Positions 16,897-25,909 of a DNA stretch of 64,000 nucleotides are shown piece after piece. Positions within the stretch are counted from its first letter, which is position 1. Each line of letters starts with the position of its first letter. Origin of the DNA: Leptotrichia sp. oral taxon 218. Lineage in GTDB: Bacteria; Fusobacteriota; Fusobacteriia; Fusobacteriales; Leptotrichiaceae. Location of the stretch: contig NZ_CP072377.1 in assembly GCF_018128225.1 (NCBI RefSeq), positions 1,426,001 through 1,490,000 of the forward strand, read 5' to 3'. The position numbers were made by a program, and so were the translations under genes. The notes under the pieces are model-generated. The model was not told the DNA's origin. It did no database searches and saw nothing but the letters and a program-made list of their open reading frames with translations.

Positions 16897-17565
16897 TCAC
16901 AGCTTTTTAAGTAAGAAATTTATTGTTTCTAAAATTAAAAAATGTATCGGATAAAATAGATAGAAAAAACATTTTAAACTTTTGCCTTTTTTTCCGTTAT
17001 AAAAAAATATAAAAATCAATGAAAATATTGAAAAAAATTGTATTTTAAATAACTCAAAAATATTTGGAAAAATTATAATTGTTAAATTTAATAAAAAAAA
17101 CGCTAAAAATAAAAATAATTTTTTGTTTCTAAATATATTAAAAATTATTATAAGCAAAATTCCATATATTCCATAATCAAATTTAAATTTTTTACTTATA
17201 TAAAAAATTAAAAATATCAAAAATATTTTTAAAAAAACAAAAATATATAAAGGCATTTTTTTATTTTTTAAATTTAAAATATAAATTGCAAGTAATCCAA
17301 AAAATAGCGTAAAAAATATATTTACTGGATAATTAAGTTTAAATAAAATTGCAGGAATTTGTATAATTATTGCAAAAATAAATAATCTAATTAAATATTT
17401 TTTTAAATTACTCGTATGAAAATATCCTTCATTAAGAGAAAATGCAAATATTGGAAAAGCCAACCTTCCAATTATGTTAAGAATCAAACTTCCACCAATT
17501 ACAAAATGATAATGGTCAATAAACATTGTTATTATGCCAATTATCTTTATCCAAAATAAATCCAT
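16897..17565 (-). CDS. TraX-family membrane protein
   Basis: 222 aa, very hydrophobic, with about seven membrane segments. The N-terminal pattern fits the TraX family: IIGIITMFIDHYHF, then IIGRLAFPIFAFSLNEGYFHTSN and KKYLIRLFIFA. TraX acetylates F-pilin in plasmids, while chromosomal homologues probably modify other exported substrates. No conjugation genes are nearby, so the substrate is unknown. Confidence 0.8.
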   Translation of the reverse strand: MDLFWIKIIGIITMFIDHYHFVIGGSLILNIIGRLAFPIFAFSLNEGYFHTSNLKKYLIRLFIFAIIIQIPAILFKLNYPVNIFFTLFFGLLAIYILNLKNKKMPLYIFVFLKIFLIFLIFYISKKFKFDYGIYGILLIIIFNIFRNKKLFLFLAFFLLNLTIIIFPNIFELFKIQFFSIFSLIFIFFYNGKKGKSLKCFFYLFYPIHFLILETINFLLKKL

Positions 17566-17585
17566 TTATTTGTCTATTTGTTTAT

Positions 17586-17867
17586 TTATTTTTTTATAAG
17601 CGTGACACTAAATTCAGAGTCTTCCATTGCAACTGCGCTTATAAAGTTTATCCCATCAAATTGTAAAATTTCTCCTGGCACTAAAACATGATTTTCTTTT
17701 TCGTTTAAAAAAACTTCCACTTTTCCTTTTAAAACTGTGAAAATAATTTCTTCATTTTCGTGATTATGTTTTTCAACTTTTTCACCTTTTTTTAATGCTT
17801 TCTTTACTAACATAAAATTGTCTTTTGAAAACATCAATCCAATCTCATTTTTTACATTTCCAACCAC
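17586..17867 (-). CDS. Cupin-domain protein
   Basis: 93 aa from a GTG at 17867, chosen because GGAGGG lies 6 bases upstream. A longer reading to 17915 would run through this ribosome site and a promoter-like TTGATT...ATAAAA. The single small cupin barrel has HNHENEEIIFTVLKGKVEVFL, giving the His/His/Glu metal ligands of motif 1, and LVPGEILQFDG in motif 2 where the usual His is missing. It is probably a small metal-binding or sensor protein; substrate unknown. Confidence 0.75.
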   Translation of the reverse strand: MVGNVKNEIGLMFSKDNFMLVKKALKKGEKVEKHNHENEEIIFTVLKGKVEVFLNEKENHVLVPGEILQFDGINFISAVAMEDSEFSVTLIKK

Positions 17868-17970
17868 TAAAATCCCTCCAATACTTTTTTTATATTTTGA
17901 TTTTATCAAATACACAAAAAAAAATCAAGGTAATTTTTATATTTTTACTAATTATATTTTTCTCTTGAAA

Positions 17971-18009
17971 TAAAAAAAATAGAGTAAATTTATTTTTAAA
18001 ATCTACTCT
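17971..18009 (-). terminator. Terminator of the IStron-split Spy-like gene
   Basis: Arms AGAGTA (17981-17986) and TACTCT (18004-18009), with a longer A/T stem possible inside, and a T-run on the minus strand after the stem. It follows the stop at 18017. Confidence 0.5.
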
Positions 18010-18016
18010 TAATTTT

Positions 18017-18424
18017 TTAATTTTCATCCAAAAACTTACTTTGTTCATCAGTCAAAACTGAACGAATTTTTTCATTTCTAATTTTTTTCAAATCTTCATA
18101 TTTTTGTGTAAACATTTCTACGCTCAATCTGTTGTTTTTCAGATTTTCTACATTTCTTTTAAAATCACGCTCAAATTTTAGAACTTTTGCTTTTTGCTGA
18201 TTTGTCAAATTTACATTGTCTTCAAGTTTTTTAATTCTGTCAATTTTTTCATTAAAATCCTTTTTTTTTGAATTTATATAAGAATTATATTGTTCTAATT
18301 GCTCGTTTGTCAAAATTTTTGCAATTTCTTCATATCTTTGAGTTTCTATTTTTCCAATTTTTTCTTTTTTTTCTTCAAATGTTATTAACTCTTTTTCAAC
18401 ATCTTTAGCTTTATTTTGATATTT
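18017..18424 (-). CDS. Spy/LTxxQ-like exported protein, 3' exon
   Basis: This is the second exon of a gene split by IStron A. It encodes 135 residues, KYQNKAKDVEKELITFEEKK through to SKFLDEN, in phase 0. Joined to the 5' exon (20208-20387) it gives a 195-aa periplasmic protein. Helical, Lys/Glu-rich, with repeated LTxxQ-type motifs: LTNEQ, LTNQQ and LTDEQ here and VTKNQQ in exon 1. This is the pattern of CpxP/Spy-type envelope-stress chaperones. The track-style start at 18313 is a TTG inside the exon and is not a real start. Without splicing this part is not translated from the gene's own start. Confidence 0.85.
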   Translation of the reverse strand, partial: KYQNKAKDVEKELITFEEKKEKIGKIETQRYEEIAKILTNEQLEQYNSYINSKKKDFNEKIDRIKKLEDNVNLTNQQKAKVLKFERDFKRNVENLKNNRLSVEMFTQKYEDLKKIRNEKIRSVLTDEQSKFLDEN

Positions 18425-18536
18425 CTGAACCTCTCACGACTGAAGTCGCGAGGTTCTTGGGTAGTAGTTGCTTTTTTTAGCCAACTAAATTTACCAAGCT
18501 ATCCCCATAGTTCCTACGGTTCATATATTTATATAT

Positions 18537-19640
18537 TTAAGCACTTTTTTCCAATATTCTTAGTCCTTCTTTTAGTATGTTTTTGGCTGCATTTTTATCT
18601 CTATTATGTACAGCTCCACATACTGGACAATTCCATTCTCTTACACTTAAATCTTTTACTTCTTCATTCTTATATCCGCAACAGTTACATATTTGACTAC
18701 TTGCAAAAAACTTATCTACTTTTACTATCGTTCTTCCATACCACTTCGCTTTATATTCCAGTATTCTACTAAATTCACTCCATGATACGTCTACAATATT
18801 TCTTGCTAATTTATGATTTCTTACCATATTTTTTACTTGCAAGTCTTCCATACAGATAATGTCATATTTTCTTATCAGTTCTGTCGATAATTTCTGCAAA
18901 AAGTCTTTTCTTTGATTTGTTACTTTTTCATAACATTTCGCTACTTTTATTCTAGCCTTATTTCTATTTGAACTGCCCTTTGTTTTTCGTGACAGTTTTC
19001 TTTGGCATAAAGCTAGTTTTTTCAAAGACTTCTGTAAATATTTTGGATTCTCTATTAAGGTTTCATCACTGGTAATCGCAAAGTTCTTTATACCTAAATC
19101 TATTCCAACATTTTTATTTGTGCTCTCTAGTTTTTTTATTTCTACATCTGTACAACATAAAGATATATAATATTTTCCACTAGGTACTTGTGTTATTGTT
19201 GCACTTAGTATCCTTCCTTGTGGTGTCATCTTATCTCTTATTTTTAGTTTTCCTAACTTAGGTACTTTTATCCATTTATCTAAAAACTCTATATTATTAT
19301 TAGTATAACTAGTTCTGTATGATTTTCTATTATCTTTCTTAGATTTAAACTTTGGATAACCCTTTCCACTAAAAAAGTTCTTATAGGCTTTATCTAAATC
19401 TTTTAAAGAATTTTGTAAAGAAAATTTATCTACATCTTTTAACCATTCTTTATCTTTCTTTAAAACTGTTAATTCTTTACTACACTCACTATATGACATA
19501 GACTTTTTCTCTGTATTATACAGCTTTTGTTTTAAACCTAAAAAATGATTATAGACATATCTAACACAACCAAAAGTACAATTTAACTTTTCTATTTGAG
19601 TTTTAGTTGGATAAAATCTGAACTTGTATGCTTTTTCCAT
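18537..19640 (-). CDS. tnpB: TnpB RNA-guided nuclease in IStron A
   Basis: 367 aa, intact. The RuvC-like residues are in GIDLGIK (Asp), CMEDLQ (Glu) and NRDKNAA (Asp). The zinc ribbon is complete (CNCCG and CPVCG). The N-terminus [14 protein letters not shown]...FGCVRYVYN is the usual DNA-binding part. GGAGGTG lies 8 bases before the ATG. A promoter with TATACT and a palindrome ACTTATACATAAGT (around 19658-19671) directly precedes it, possibly an operator. It is the only undamaged TnpB among the three IStrons, so it might serve the others in trans if ends are compatible. Confidence 0.92.
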   Translation of the reverse strand: MEKAYKFRFYPTKTQIEKLNCTFGCVRYVYNHFLGLKQKLYNTEKKSMSYSECSKELTVLKKDKEWLKDVDKFSLQNSLKDLDKAYKNFFSGKGYPKFKSKKDNRKSYRTSYTNNNIEFLDKWIKVPKLGKLKIRDKMTPQGRILSATITQVPSGKYYISLCCTDVEIKKLESTNKNVGIDLGIKNFAITSDETLIENPKYLQKSLKKLALCQRKLSRKTKGSSNRNKARIKVAKCYEKVTNQRKDFLQKLSTELIRKYDIICMEDLQVKNMVRNHKLARNIVDVSWSEFSRILEYKAKWYGRTIVKVDKFFASSQICNCCGYKNEEVKDLSVREWNCPVCGAVHNRDKNAAKNILKEGLRILEKSA

Positions 19641-19699
19641 TTGATTTCACCTCCATTTACTTATACATAAGTATACTATTTTTTATACTGTAAGTAAAT

Positions 19700-20207
19700 G
19701 AAAAAATAAAATTTTTCTAAATATATGAACCTACAAACTGACTTAGTCGTTTTAGAGGTTGTCGTTCACATAAGTACGCTACCACCTATGCAGTTCTCTT
19801 ATGAACTTCTTAATATTTCTATTAAGCACAGACTATATCTTATCCCACAGCTTTACCTGTTTGGGTCTACCCACTTCCACGAAGCTTTCCGTGTACTTCC
19901 CTCAGGAGGAATAGTCGTTGAACCTTACCTTTCGGTCTTGGCTGCTGATTGCCCATTGTCTTAACACTTAGGGTTTAACCTTATGTCATCTAGTATATTT
20001 TTTCTGCTTTCGCCACTTTCACATCTGTACTGTATTTATTTAGGTATTATGTTGTAGTTATACCAGCTTTAGGGGTTCCCAGCAATTCGAGTAGTATTGG
20101 ATAGCTTTTTTTAAGTTGCTATCTCCACATACATATTTCTATATATGCTGACTATACTTCTCGGTCTAACTCATTCCTTGCGTCACGAGTGTGCGACCGC
20201 ATTTTTA
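19700..20207 (-). ncRNA. Group I intron core of IStron A
   Basis: Conserved group I elements are readable on the minus strand in order: a GCTGGGAACC-type P/Q block (20074-20083), AATCAGCAGCCAAG (19937-19950), P7 5' strand GACTA within GTTCAACGACTA (19912-19916 complement), and the S element AAGATATAGTC (19831-19841), whose TAGTC pairs with it. P1 could form between exon TTTGAT and GTTAGA (20165-20170). The intron's 3' end is not here but at 18425, beyond tnpB, as in known IStrons. The short ORFs that cross this region on either strand are by-products of the RNA. Confidence 0.85.
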
Positions 20208-20387
20208 ATCAAATATTTTCTCCAATTTTTTCTGCTGATTTTTCGTTACATTCAATTTTTTAAAAATATCACCTTTTGAAACTTTTACGACATAAACTTT
20301 TTCATAATAATCTTCATAAGAATAAACAAAACTGCTCATTCCAAAAACCATCACTGAATAAATAATCAAATTTTTTATTTTTTTCAT
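20208..20387 (-). CDS. Spy/LTxxQ-like exported protein, 5' exon
   Basis: First exon, 60 codons. The ATG at 20387 has GAAAGG 7 bases upstream; the longer reading to 20408 ignores this. A signal peptide MKKIKNLIIYSVMVFGMSSFVYS is followed by YEDYYEKVYVVKVSKGD and LNVTKNQQKKLEKIFD. The exon ends TTTGAT at 20208. Without splicing the next codon is TAA inside the intron, giving a truncated 60-aa product; with splicing the frame continues into 18424 as KYQNK. guaB lies upstream on the same strand, with a strong hairpin between them. Confidence 0.85.
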
Positions 20388-20424
20388 TTTTTTCCTTTCA
20401 AAGTCCATTTAATCTTAAACTTCA

Positions 20425-20455
20425 GACTGTCTTAAAAATAATTTTTAAGACAGCC
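20425..20455. terminator. Strong hairpin after guaB
   Basis: A 15-bp stem with one mismatch (20425-20439 with 20441-20455) 10 bases beyond the guaB stop. The T-rich tail is best on the plus strand (20456 on), while the minus-strand tail is weak. It probably still blocks or attenuates guaB readthrough into the Spy-like gene. Confidence 0.5.
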
Positions 20456-20465
20456 TTTTATTTTT

Positions 20466-21941
20466 TTATTTATTTGAATTATTGTAATTTGGAGCTTCTT
20501 TTGTAATAATTACATCGTGCGGATGACTTTCTTTAAGTCCTGCTCCTGTAATTTTCACAAATTTTCCATTCAATTTCAAATCTTCAATTGTCGGAGTTCC
20601 GCAATACCCCATTCCTGAGCGAAGTCCTCCACAAATTTGATAAACCGTGTCTTTTAATGCACCTTTATATGGAACCATTGACTCTATTCCTTCTGGAACC
20701 AATTTTTCTGTAGCTGATTCCAATTGGAAATATCTGTCTTTACTTCCTCTTTTCATTGCTGCAAGTGACCCCATTCCAGCATAAGTTTTAAATTTTCTTC
20801 CGTTGTACAAAATTTCTTCTCCTGGTGCTTCATCAGTTCCGGCAAGCATTCCACCAAGCATTACGCAATCTGCTCCAGCGGCAATCGCTTTTACAACATC
20901 TCCAGATAATTTAATTCCACCATCAGCAATTACTCCAATTCCTTTGTCTTGGCAAACTTCAGCAACATCCATAACCGCTGAAATTTGTGGAACTCCTACT
21001 CCTGATACAACTCTTGTCGTACAAATTGATCCAGGTCCAACACCAACTTTTACGGCATTTACTCCAGCTTCAATTAAATCAAGTGCAGCTTCTTTTGTAA
21101 CAATGTTTCCACCGATAATATCCAATTTTGGAAATGCTTCTCTAATTTCTTTAATTTTATTTATAACTGCTTTTGAGTGTCCATGAGCTGAATCCACTGC
21201 AATTATATCAACTCCAGCTTCAACCAACGCTTGAACTCTTCTCACAGAATCAGGTCCAACACCAACTCCAGCTCCCACACGAAGTCGTCCTTGACTGTCT
21301 TTTGCGGCATTTGGATAATTTATTACATTGTCAATATCTTTTATTGTGATTAATCCTTTTAATTTTGTTCCTTCCACAATTGGCAATTTTTCAATTCTAT
21401 GTTGAAGCAATATTGTTTTTGCTTCATCCAATGTAGTTCCGACTGGTGCAGTTATTAAATTTTCTTTTGTCATAACTTCTGTAACTTTAGACGATAAATC
21501 TTCTCTATATTTTAAATCTCTATTTGTAATAATCCCTTTCAAATTTCCTTCTCCGTCAACAACTGGAAGTCCTGAAATTTTATATTCCTTCATAAGTTTA
21601 TTTGCATCTTCCAAAATAGCATCTTGACGCAATGTAACAGGATTTGTAATCATTCCGCTCTCATATCTTTTAACTCTTGCCACTTCCTCAGCTTGTCTTT
21701 CAATGGTCATATTTTTATGAATAAACCCAATTCCACCTTCTCTTGCAATAGCAATCGCAAGTTTTGATTCTGTCACAGTATCCATAGCTGCACTTAAAAT
21801 TGGCATATTTAATTCCAAGTTTTTAGTCAGCTTTGTCTTTAATACAACTTGATTAGGCGCTACTTCCGACGCTTGTGGAATAAGAAGCACATCATCAAAT
21901 GTCAATCCTTCAGAAATTACAATTTTGTTTTTTTTATCCAT
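20466..21941 (-). CDS. guaB: IMP dehydrogenase
   Basis: 491 aa. It oxidises IMP to XMP with NAD+, the committed step to GMP. The TIM barrel is split by a pair of CBS domains at about residues 95-205 (VTEVMTKENLITAPVGTTLDEA). The catalytic loop GPGSICTTRVV contains the active-site Cys, the flap is YAGMGSLAAMKRGSKDRYFQ, and the C-terminal SGMGYCGTPTIEDL is present. It starts MDKKNKIVISEGLTFDDVLLIP, with GGAGG before it. Confidence 0.97.
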   Translation of the reverse strand: MDKKNKIVISEGLTFDDVLLIPQASEVAPNQVVLKTKLTKNLELNMPILSAAMDTVTESKLAIAIAREGGIGFIHKNMTIERQAEEVARVKRYESGMITNPVTLRQDAILEDANKLMKEYKISGLPVVDGEGNLKGIITNRDLKYREDLSSKVTEVMTKENLITAPVGTTLDEAKTILLQHRIEKLPIVEGTKLKGLITIKDIDNVINYPNAAKDSQGRLRVGAGVGVGPDSVRRVQALVEAGVDIIAVDSAHGHSKAVINKIKEIREAFPKLDIIGGNIVTKEAALDLIEAGVNAVKVGVGPGSICTTRVVSGVGVPQISAVMDVAEVCQDKGIGVIADGGIKLSGDVVKAIAAGADCVMLGGMLAGTDEAPGEEILYNGRKFKTYAGMGSLAAMKRGSKDRYFQLESATEKLVPEGIESMVPYKGALKDTVYQICGGLRSGMGYCGTPTIEDLKLNGKFVKITGAGLKESHPHDVIITKEAPNYNNSNK

Positions 21942-22110
21942 TTTTTCTTTCCTCCTACTTTTAATTCATCACGATTTGTCCTATTTTTTATATTATATTA
22001 TTTTATCACAATTTTTACTAGAATTTCAATATTTTTTTTATTAACTAAATTAAAATTTACTAACATAATAAAAGAAGACATTAATTCTAATTGAAATAAA
22101 AATTTTACTA

Positions 22111-22824
22111 TTAAATATTTTCTGAACTCAATTCCAAAACTTTTTCTTTAGCAACTTTTACAAAATAAATATCACTTTTTTTTTCAGCGATTTCATTGTA
22201 AAATCTTCTTGCTTTTTTTAAGTTTCCAATTTGTTCATATACTTCTCCCAAACAAAATTTTACTTCTATCTTAGATAATTCTACTTTTTGTTTTAACAAT
22301 AATTTTTCAAGTTTAACAATTTTTTGTTCTGGATTATTTTCATAATTTAATAAAATTCCTAATAAGCTTTCTTCTTTTTTAATATTTTCATCAAATATTT
22401 TTCTAGCTTCACCCTTTTCATTTATGGACAATTTATACGCTGCTAAATTATAATAATAAACATATTTAACTTTTTTAGGCGTTTTTTTAGTTATTTCTAT
22501 AATATCTATATAGCTCAAAAAATCCTTTTCACTGTTTAAAAGGAGATATGCCGTAAATAAATTTATTAAAATTATATTTTTGCTTTCTTTCGTCAAAAGG
22601 AATTTAAAAATTCTCTTTAATCTTGAAATATACTTTTCCACTTTCAACTCGTTAACTAGCATATTATATGTTTCTACCCACAATAATATATAAAACATTA
22701 AAAATATAAATATAAATGGAAAAATATTAAAAAATGATGGTTTCTTAATAAATATAGATCCGTCATATATACCAAGAAATATTAAAACTCCATATCCTAA
22801 AATAAATTTAAACCTTGATTTCAT
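22111..22824 (-). CDS. Membrane-anchored TPR-like protein
   Basis: 237 aa. Two N-terminal membrane helices (about residues 7-25 and 33-52) precede a soluble, helical domain. Its last third looks like a tetratricopeptide unit (FCLGEVYEQIGNLKKARRFYNEIA). Unknown function. Its ATG is 3 bases after the pepT stop, with the ribosome site inside pepT's 3' end, so the two are one operon. Confidence 0.65.
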   Translation of the reverse strand: MKSRFKFILGYGVLIFLGIYDGSIFIKKPSFFNIFPFIFIFLMFYILLWVETYNMLVNELKVEKYISRLKRIFKFLLTKESKNIILINLFTAYLLLNSEKDFLSYIDIIEITKKTPKKVKYVYYYNLAAYKLSINEKGEARKIFDENIKKEESLLGILLNYENNPEQKIVKLEKLLLKQKVELSKIEVKFCLGEVYEQIGNLKKARRFYNEIAEKKSDIYFVKVAKEKVLELSSENI

Positions 22825-22827
22825 CGT

Positions 22828-24060
22828 TTATTCCCCTTCTCCATTCAATCTGACGATTTCCACAATGACATCAGCCGCTAAAATCATGCTCTCAAGCGCA
22901 ACAAATTCATATTTTCCGTGAAAATTTTCTCCACCTGCAAAAATATTCGGAGTTGGAAGACCCTTAAACGAGATTTTTGATCCATCTGTTCCACCACGAA
23001 TTGGCTCAATCACTGGCTTAACTCCAACATTTTTCATAGCTTTTTGAGCAATTTCTACAACATTCATATGATTTTTTATAATTTCTCGCATATTATAATA
23101 TTGATCTTTTATATCAACTTCTACAATTTTATCGCCATATTTTTCATTTATTTTTTTAGCAACTTTTTTTACAAATTCTTTTTTTGCTTCAAATTTTTCT
23201 CTATCGTGATCACGCAAAATATATGACATTTTCGCTTCTTCAATATTTGAAGTCATTTTTTCAAGCAAATAAAAACCTTCATAACCTTCTGTTTTTTCGG
23301 GTACTTCTTCTTTTGGAAAACTATTTGCAATTTCCATTGCTACAACATTTGCATTAATCATTTTATTTTTTGCCGTTCCTGGATGAACACTTTTTCCTTT
23401 TATTTTAAAAGTTGCCTGTGCCGCATTAAAACATTCATATTGAAGTTCTCCAACTGGTCCGCCATCCATTGTATATGCAAAATCTGCACCAAATTTTTTT
23501 ACATCAAAATTATCTGCGCCTCTGCCTATTTCTTCATCTGGACCAAAAGCTATTTTCACTTTTCCGTGCTTAATCTGCGGATTTTCAATCAAAAATTTCA
23601 TTGCTTCAATAATTTCCACAATTCCAGCTTTGTCATCAGCTCCCAAAAGCGTTGTTCCATCAGTCGTAATTAAAGTTTTTCCAATATAATTTTTCAAATT
23701 TGGAAATTCTTTTGCTGACAAAATTACTTTTAAATTTTCATTTAACAAAAGATCATTTCCGTCATAATTTTCAAAAACTCTTGGATTTACATTTTTTGCG
23801 TTAAAATCTGCTGTATCCATATGAGCGATAAATCCTATTGTTGGAACTTTTTCATCAAAATTGGCTGGAAGAGTTGCATTTACAAAACAAGCGCTGTCTA
23901 TGTTGACATCTTCTAGTCCTATTTCTTCTAATTCACGCTTTAGCATTTTGGCAAATTCGATTTGTGAAGGTGTCGATGGAATTGAAGTGCTATTTTCATC
24001 TGACCTTGTTTCAAATTTAACATATCTAAAAAATCTGTCTTTCAAATTTTTATATTTCAT
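22828..24060 (-). CDS. pepT: Peptidase T (tripeptide aminopeptidase)
   Basis: 410 aa, close to the 408 of E. coli PepT. A cytoplasmic dizinc M20 aminopeptidase that releases the N-terminal residue of tripeptides. Metal and catalytic motifs: GFIAHMDTADF (His, Asp), LLGADDKAGIVEI, GPDEEIGRGAD, YTMDGGPVGELQYE and the C-terminal RGGTDGSKISF with ENFHG. GAGGAG lies 7 bases before the ATG. Confidence 0.96.
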   Translation of the reverse strand: MKYKNLKDRFFRYVKFETRSDENSTSIPSTPSQIEFAKMLKRELEEIGLEDVNIDSACFVNATLPANFDEKVPTIGFIAHMDTADFNAKNVNPRVFENYDGNDLLLNENLKVILSAKEFPNLKNYIGKTLITTDGTTLLGADDKAGIVEIIEAMKFLIENPQIKHGKVKIAFGPDEEIGRGADNFDVKKFGADFAYTMDGGPVGELQYECFNAAQATFKIKGKSVHPGTAKNKMINANVVAMEIANSFPKEEVPEKTEGYEGFYLLEKMTSNIEEAKMSYILRDHDREKFEAKKEFVKKVAKKINEKYGDKIVEVDIKDQYYNMREIIKNHMNVVEIAQKAMKNVGVKPVIEPIRGGTDGSKISFKGLPTPNIFAGGENFHGKYEFVALESMILAADVIVEIVRLNGEGE

Positions 24061-24226
24061 AAAATTCTCCTCACTTTTATTTAATATATTTTACAATTTT
24101 TTTTATTTTTTTTCAACAAAAAAAGTTCGAAATAAAATTTTTGAACTTAAAAAAACTGGATAAAAGTGTTATAATAAAAATATAATATTTAAAATTTTTA
24201 AAAAAATAAATAGGAGATGATAATGA

Positions 24227-25723
24227 ATGTATAAAATTTTTGAAAATGTTGACTACAAAGTTTTTCACGAAGGAGAAACTTTTGAAATAAAAGGTATAGA
24301 ATATGATTCCAGAAAAATAGAAAATAACTTTGTCTTCATCGCTATGATTGGAAGTGTCGTTGATGGACACGAATTTATTCAAAGTGCAATTGACAAAGGT
24401 GCTAAAATGATTGTTGTTGAAAAAATGGTAAATCCTGAAAGATATGAAAATTCAAAAAATGTTACTTTTGTTTTCATCTCAAATATAAGAAAAAAATTAG
24501 GAATCATCGCTTCAAATTTTTATGATTTTCCACAAAATAAAATAAAAATAATCGGTATCACTGGAACAAACGGAAAAACTACATCAAGTTTCATTTTAGA
24601 AAATATTTTAGAAAAAACTGCTCGAATTGGAACTACTGGAAATCGTATTTTAAACGAAAATTTCCCAACTGTAAATACAACTCCAGAATCGCTTGAATTA
24701 ATAAAATTAATAGACAAAAGCGTAAAAATGGGTGCAGAATATTTTATAATGGAAGTGAGTTCCCATGCTCTTCAAATTGGACGAGTGGATATGTTAAGAT
24801 TTGACAGTGCAATTTTTACAAATTTAACTCAAGACCATTTAGATTTTCACAAAACGATGGAAAATTATTTTAATGCCAAGAAAAAAATATTTACACTGTT
24901 AAAAAATGATGGCGCTGGAATTATAAACATTGACGACAAATATGGAAAAATAATTTTTGAAGAAAATCGTGGAAGAAACTATATCTCATTTTCAAAAAAT
25001 GATAAAAGTGCCGATATTCACGGAGAAATTATCAATTACACAAATGACGGAATGAAAATAAAAATTAATGCTAAAAATTATTTTGAGAAAATTAATTCTA
25101 TTTCAAATGAATCTGAATATGTTGTGGAAGTAAACTTAATTGGAGATTACAATCTTTATAACATTTTAGGATGCGTTGCCAGTCTTTTATCAATAGGAAT
25201 TGACATCGACTACATTTTAGAAAAATTATCAAATATTTCTTCAATTCCAGGAAGATTTGAAACTATAAAAAATGATTTAGAAGCCAGAATTGTCGTAGAT
25301 TTTGCTCACACAGACGATGGACTTTTAAATATTGGAAAAACTTTACAAAAAATCACTGACAACAGAGTGATTACAATTTTTGGAGCAGGTGGAGACAGAG
25401 ATCACGATAAAAGACCAAAAATGGCAAAAGCTGCCGCAAAATTTAGCGATTTTATAATTTTAACTTCTGACAATCCCAGAACAGAAAACCCAATTTCAAT
25501 TTTAGCTGCTATTGAAAAAGGACTAGTTCAAATTGATTATCCATTTGACAAATATTTAATTATTTCTGACAGGGAAAAAGCGATAAGAAGAGGTATTGGA
25601 ATGCTTCGAAAAGGAGATAGCCTTTTAATTGCTGGAAAAGGTCACGAAACTTATCAAATAATTGGAAAAGAAAAAATTCATTTTGATGATAGAGAAATTG
25701 TAAAAAAATATTTAAAAAAATAA
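24227..25723 (+). CDS. murE: UDP-N-acetylmuramoyl-tripeptide synthetase MurE
   Basis: 498 aa. It adds the third amino acid to UDP-MurNAc-L-Ala-D-Glu. The ATP loop GITGTNGKTTSS is near residue 110, and NLTQDHLDFHKTM and RFETI are central. The C-terminal DNPRTENP contains the DNPR motif typical of enzymes that take meso-diaminopimelate or a close analogue, in line with dapB and dapH in this window. Some fusobacteria use lanthionine at this position, which this motif cannot exclude. An extended -10 (TGTTATAAT) precedes the gene. Confidence 0.93.
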   Translation: MYKIFENVDYKVFHEGETFEIKGIEYDSRKIENNFVFIAMIGSVVDGHEFIQSAIDKGAKMIVVEKMVNPERYENSKNVTFVFISNIRKKLGIIASNFYDFPQNKIKIIGITGTNGKTTSSFILENILEKTARIGTTGNRILNENFPTVNTTPESLELIKLIDKSVKMGAEYFIMEVSSHALQIGRVDMLRFDSAIFTNLTQDHLDFHKTMENYFNAKKKIFTLLKNDGAGIINIDDKYGKIIFEENRGRNYISFSKNDKSADIHGEIINYTNDGMKIKINAKNYFEKINSISNESEYVVEVNLIGDYNLYNILGCVASLLSIGIDIDYILEKLSNISSIPGRFETIKNDLEARIVVDFAHTDDGLLNIGKTLQKITDNRVITIFGAGGDRDHDKRPKMAKAAAKFSDFIILTSDNPRTENPISILAAIEKGLVQIDYPFDKYLIISDREKAIRRGIGMLRKGDSLLIAGKGHETYQIIGKEKIHFDDREIVKKYLKK

Positions 25724-25909
25724 TTTTATATAAAATTTATTTTCAAAAAAATTAAAAAGTGTGATATAAGTTACAGAATTTATTTTTAATTTATTATATA
25801 ATTTTTTTGTTGAAATAATAAAAAATTAATTTTAAAATTGTGGAGATTTTAAAATTAAATATTTCAAAATAAAAAAATAAAAAAATAAATTAAAAATGGA
25901 GAGAAAATT

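Larger units (their letters stand above)
18425..20207 (-). mobile_element. IStron A: group I intron plus IS605 tnpB (1783 bp)
   Basis: The element begins (minus strand) TAAAAATGCGG after a host sequence ending TTTGAT and ends GGTTCAG at 18425. The last G is the omega-G expected at a group I 3' splice site. The 5' third folds as a group I intron and the 3' two thirds carry an intact tnpB. The right-end hairpin is CTCGCGAC/GTCGTGAG. The target TTGAT is the one known for CdISt1 of Clostridioides difficile. Excision between 20208 and 18424 rejoins GAT with AAA and restores the host frame exactly. No tnpA is present. Confidence 0.88.

Noticed and set aside
18017-18313. Independent 98-aa gene
   Set aside because: The reading frame stays open upstream to the splice junction at 18424 and the protein pattern continues there; the apparent start is an internal TTG.
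19725-19964. Plus-strand ORF of 79 aa
   Set aside because: Antisense to the intron core of IStron A; no ribosome site and no protein-like composition.
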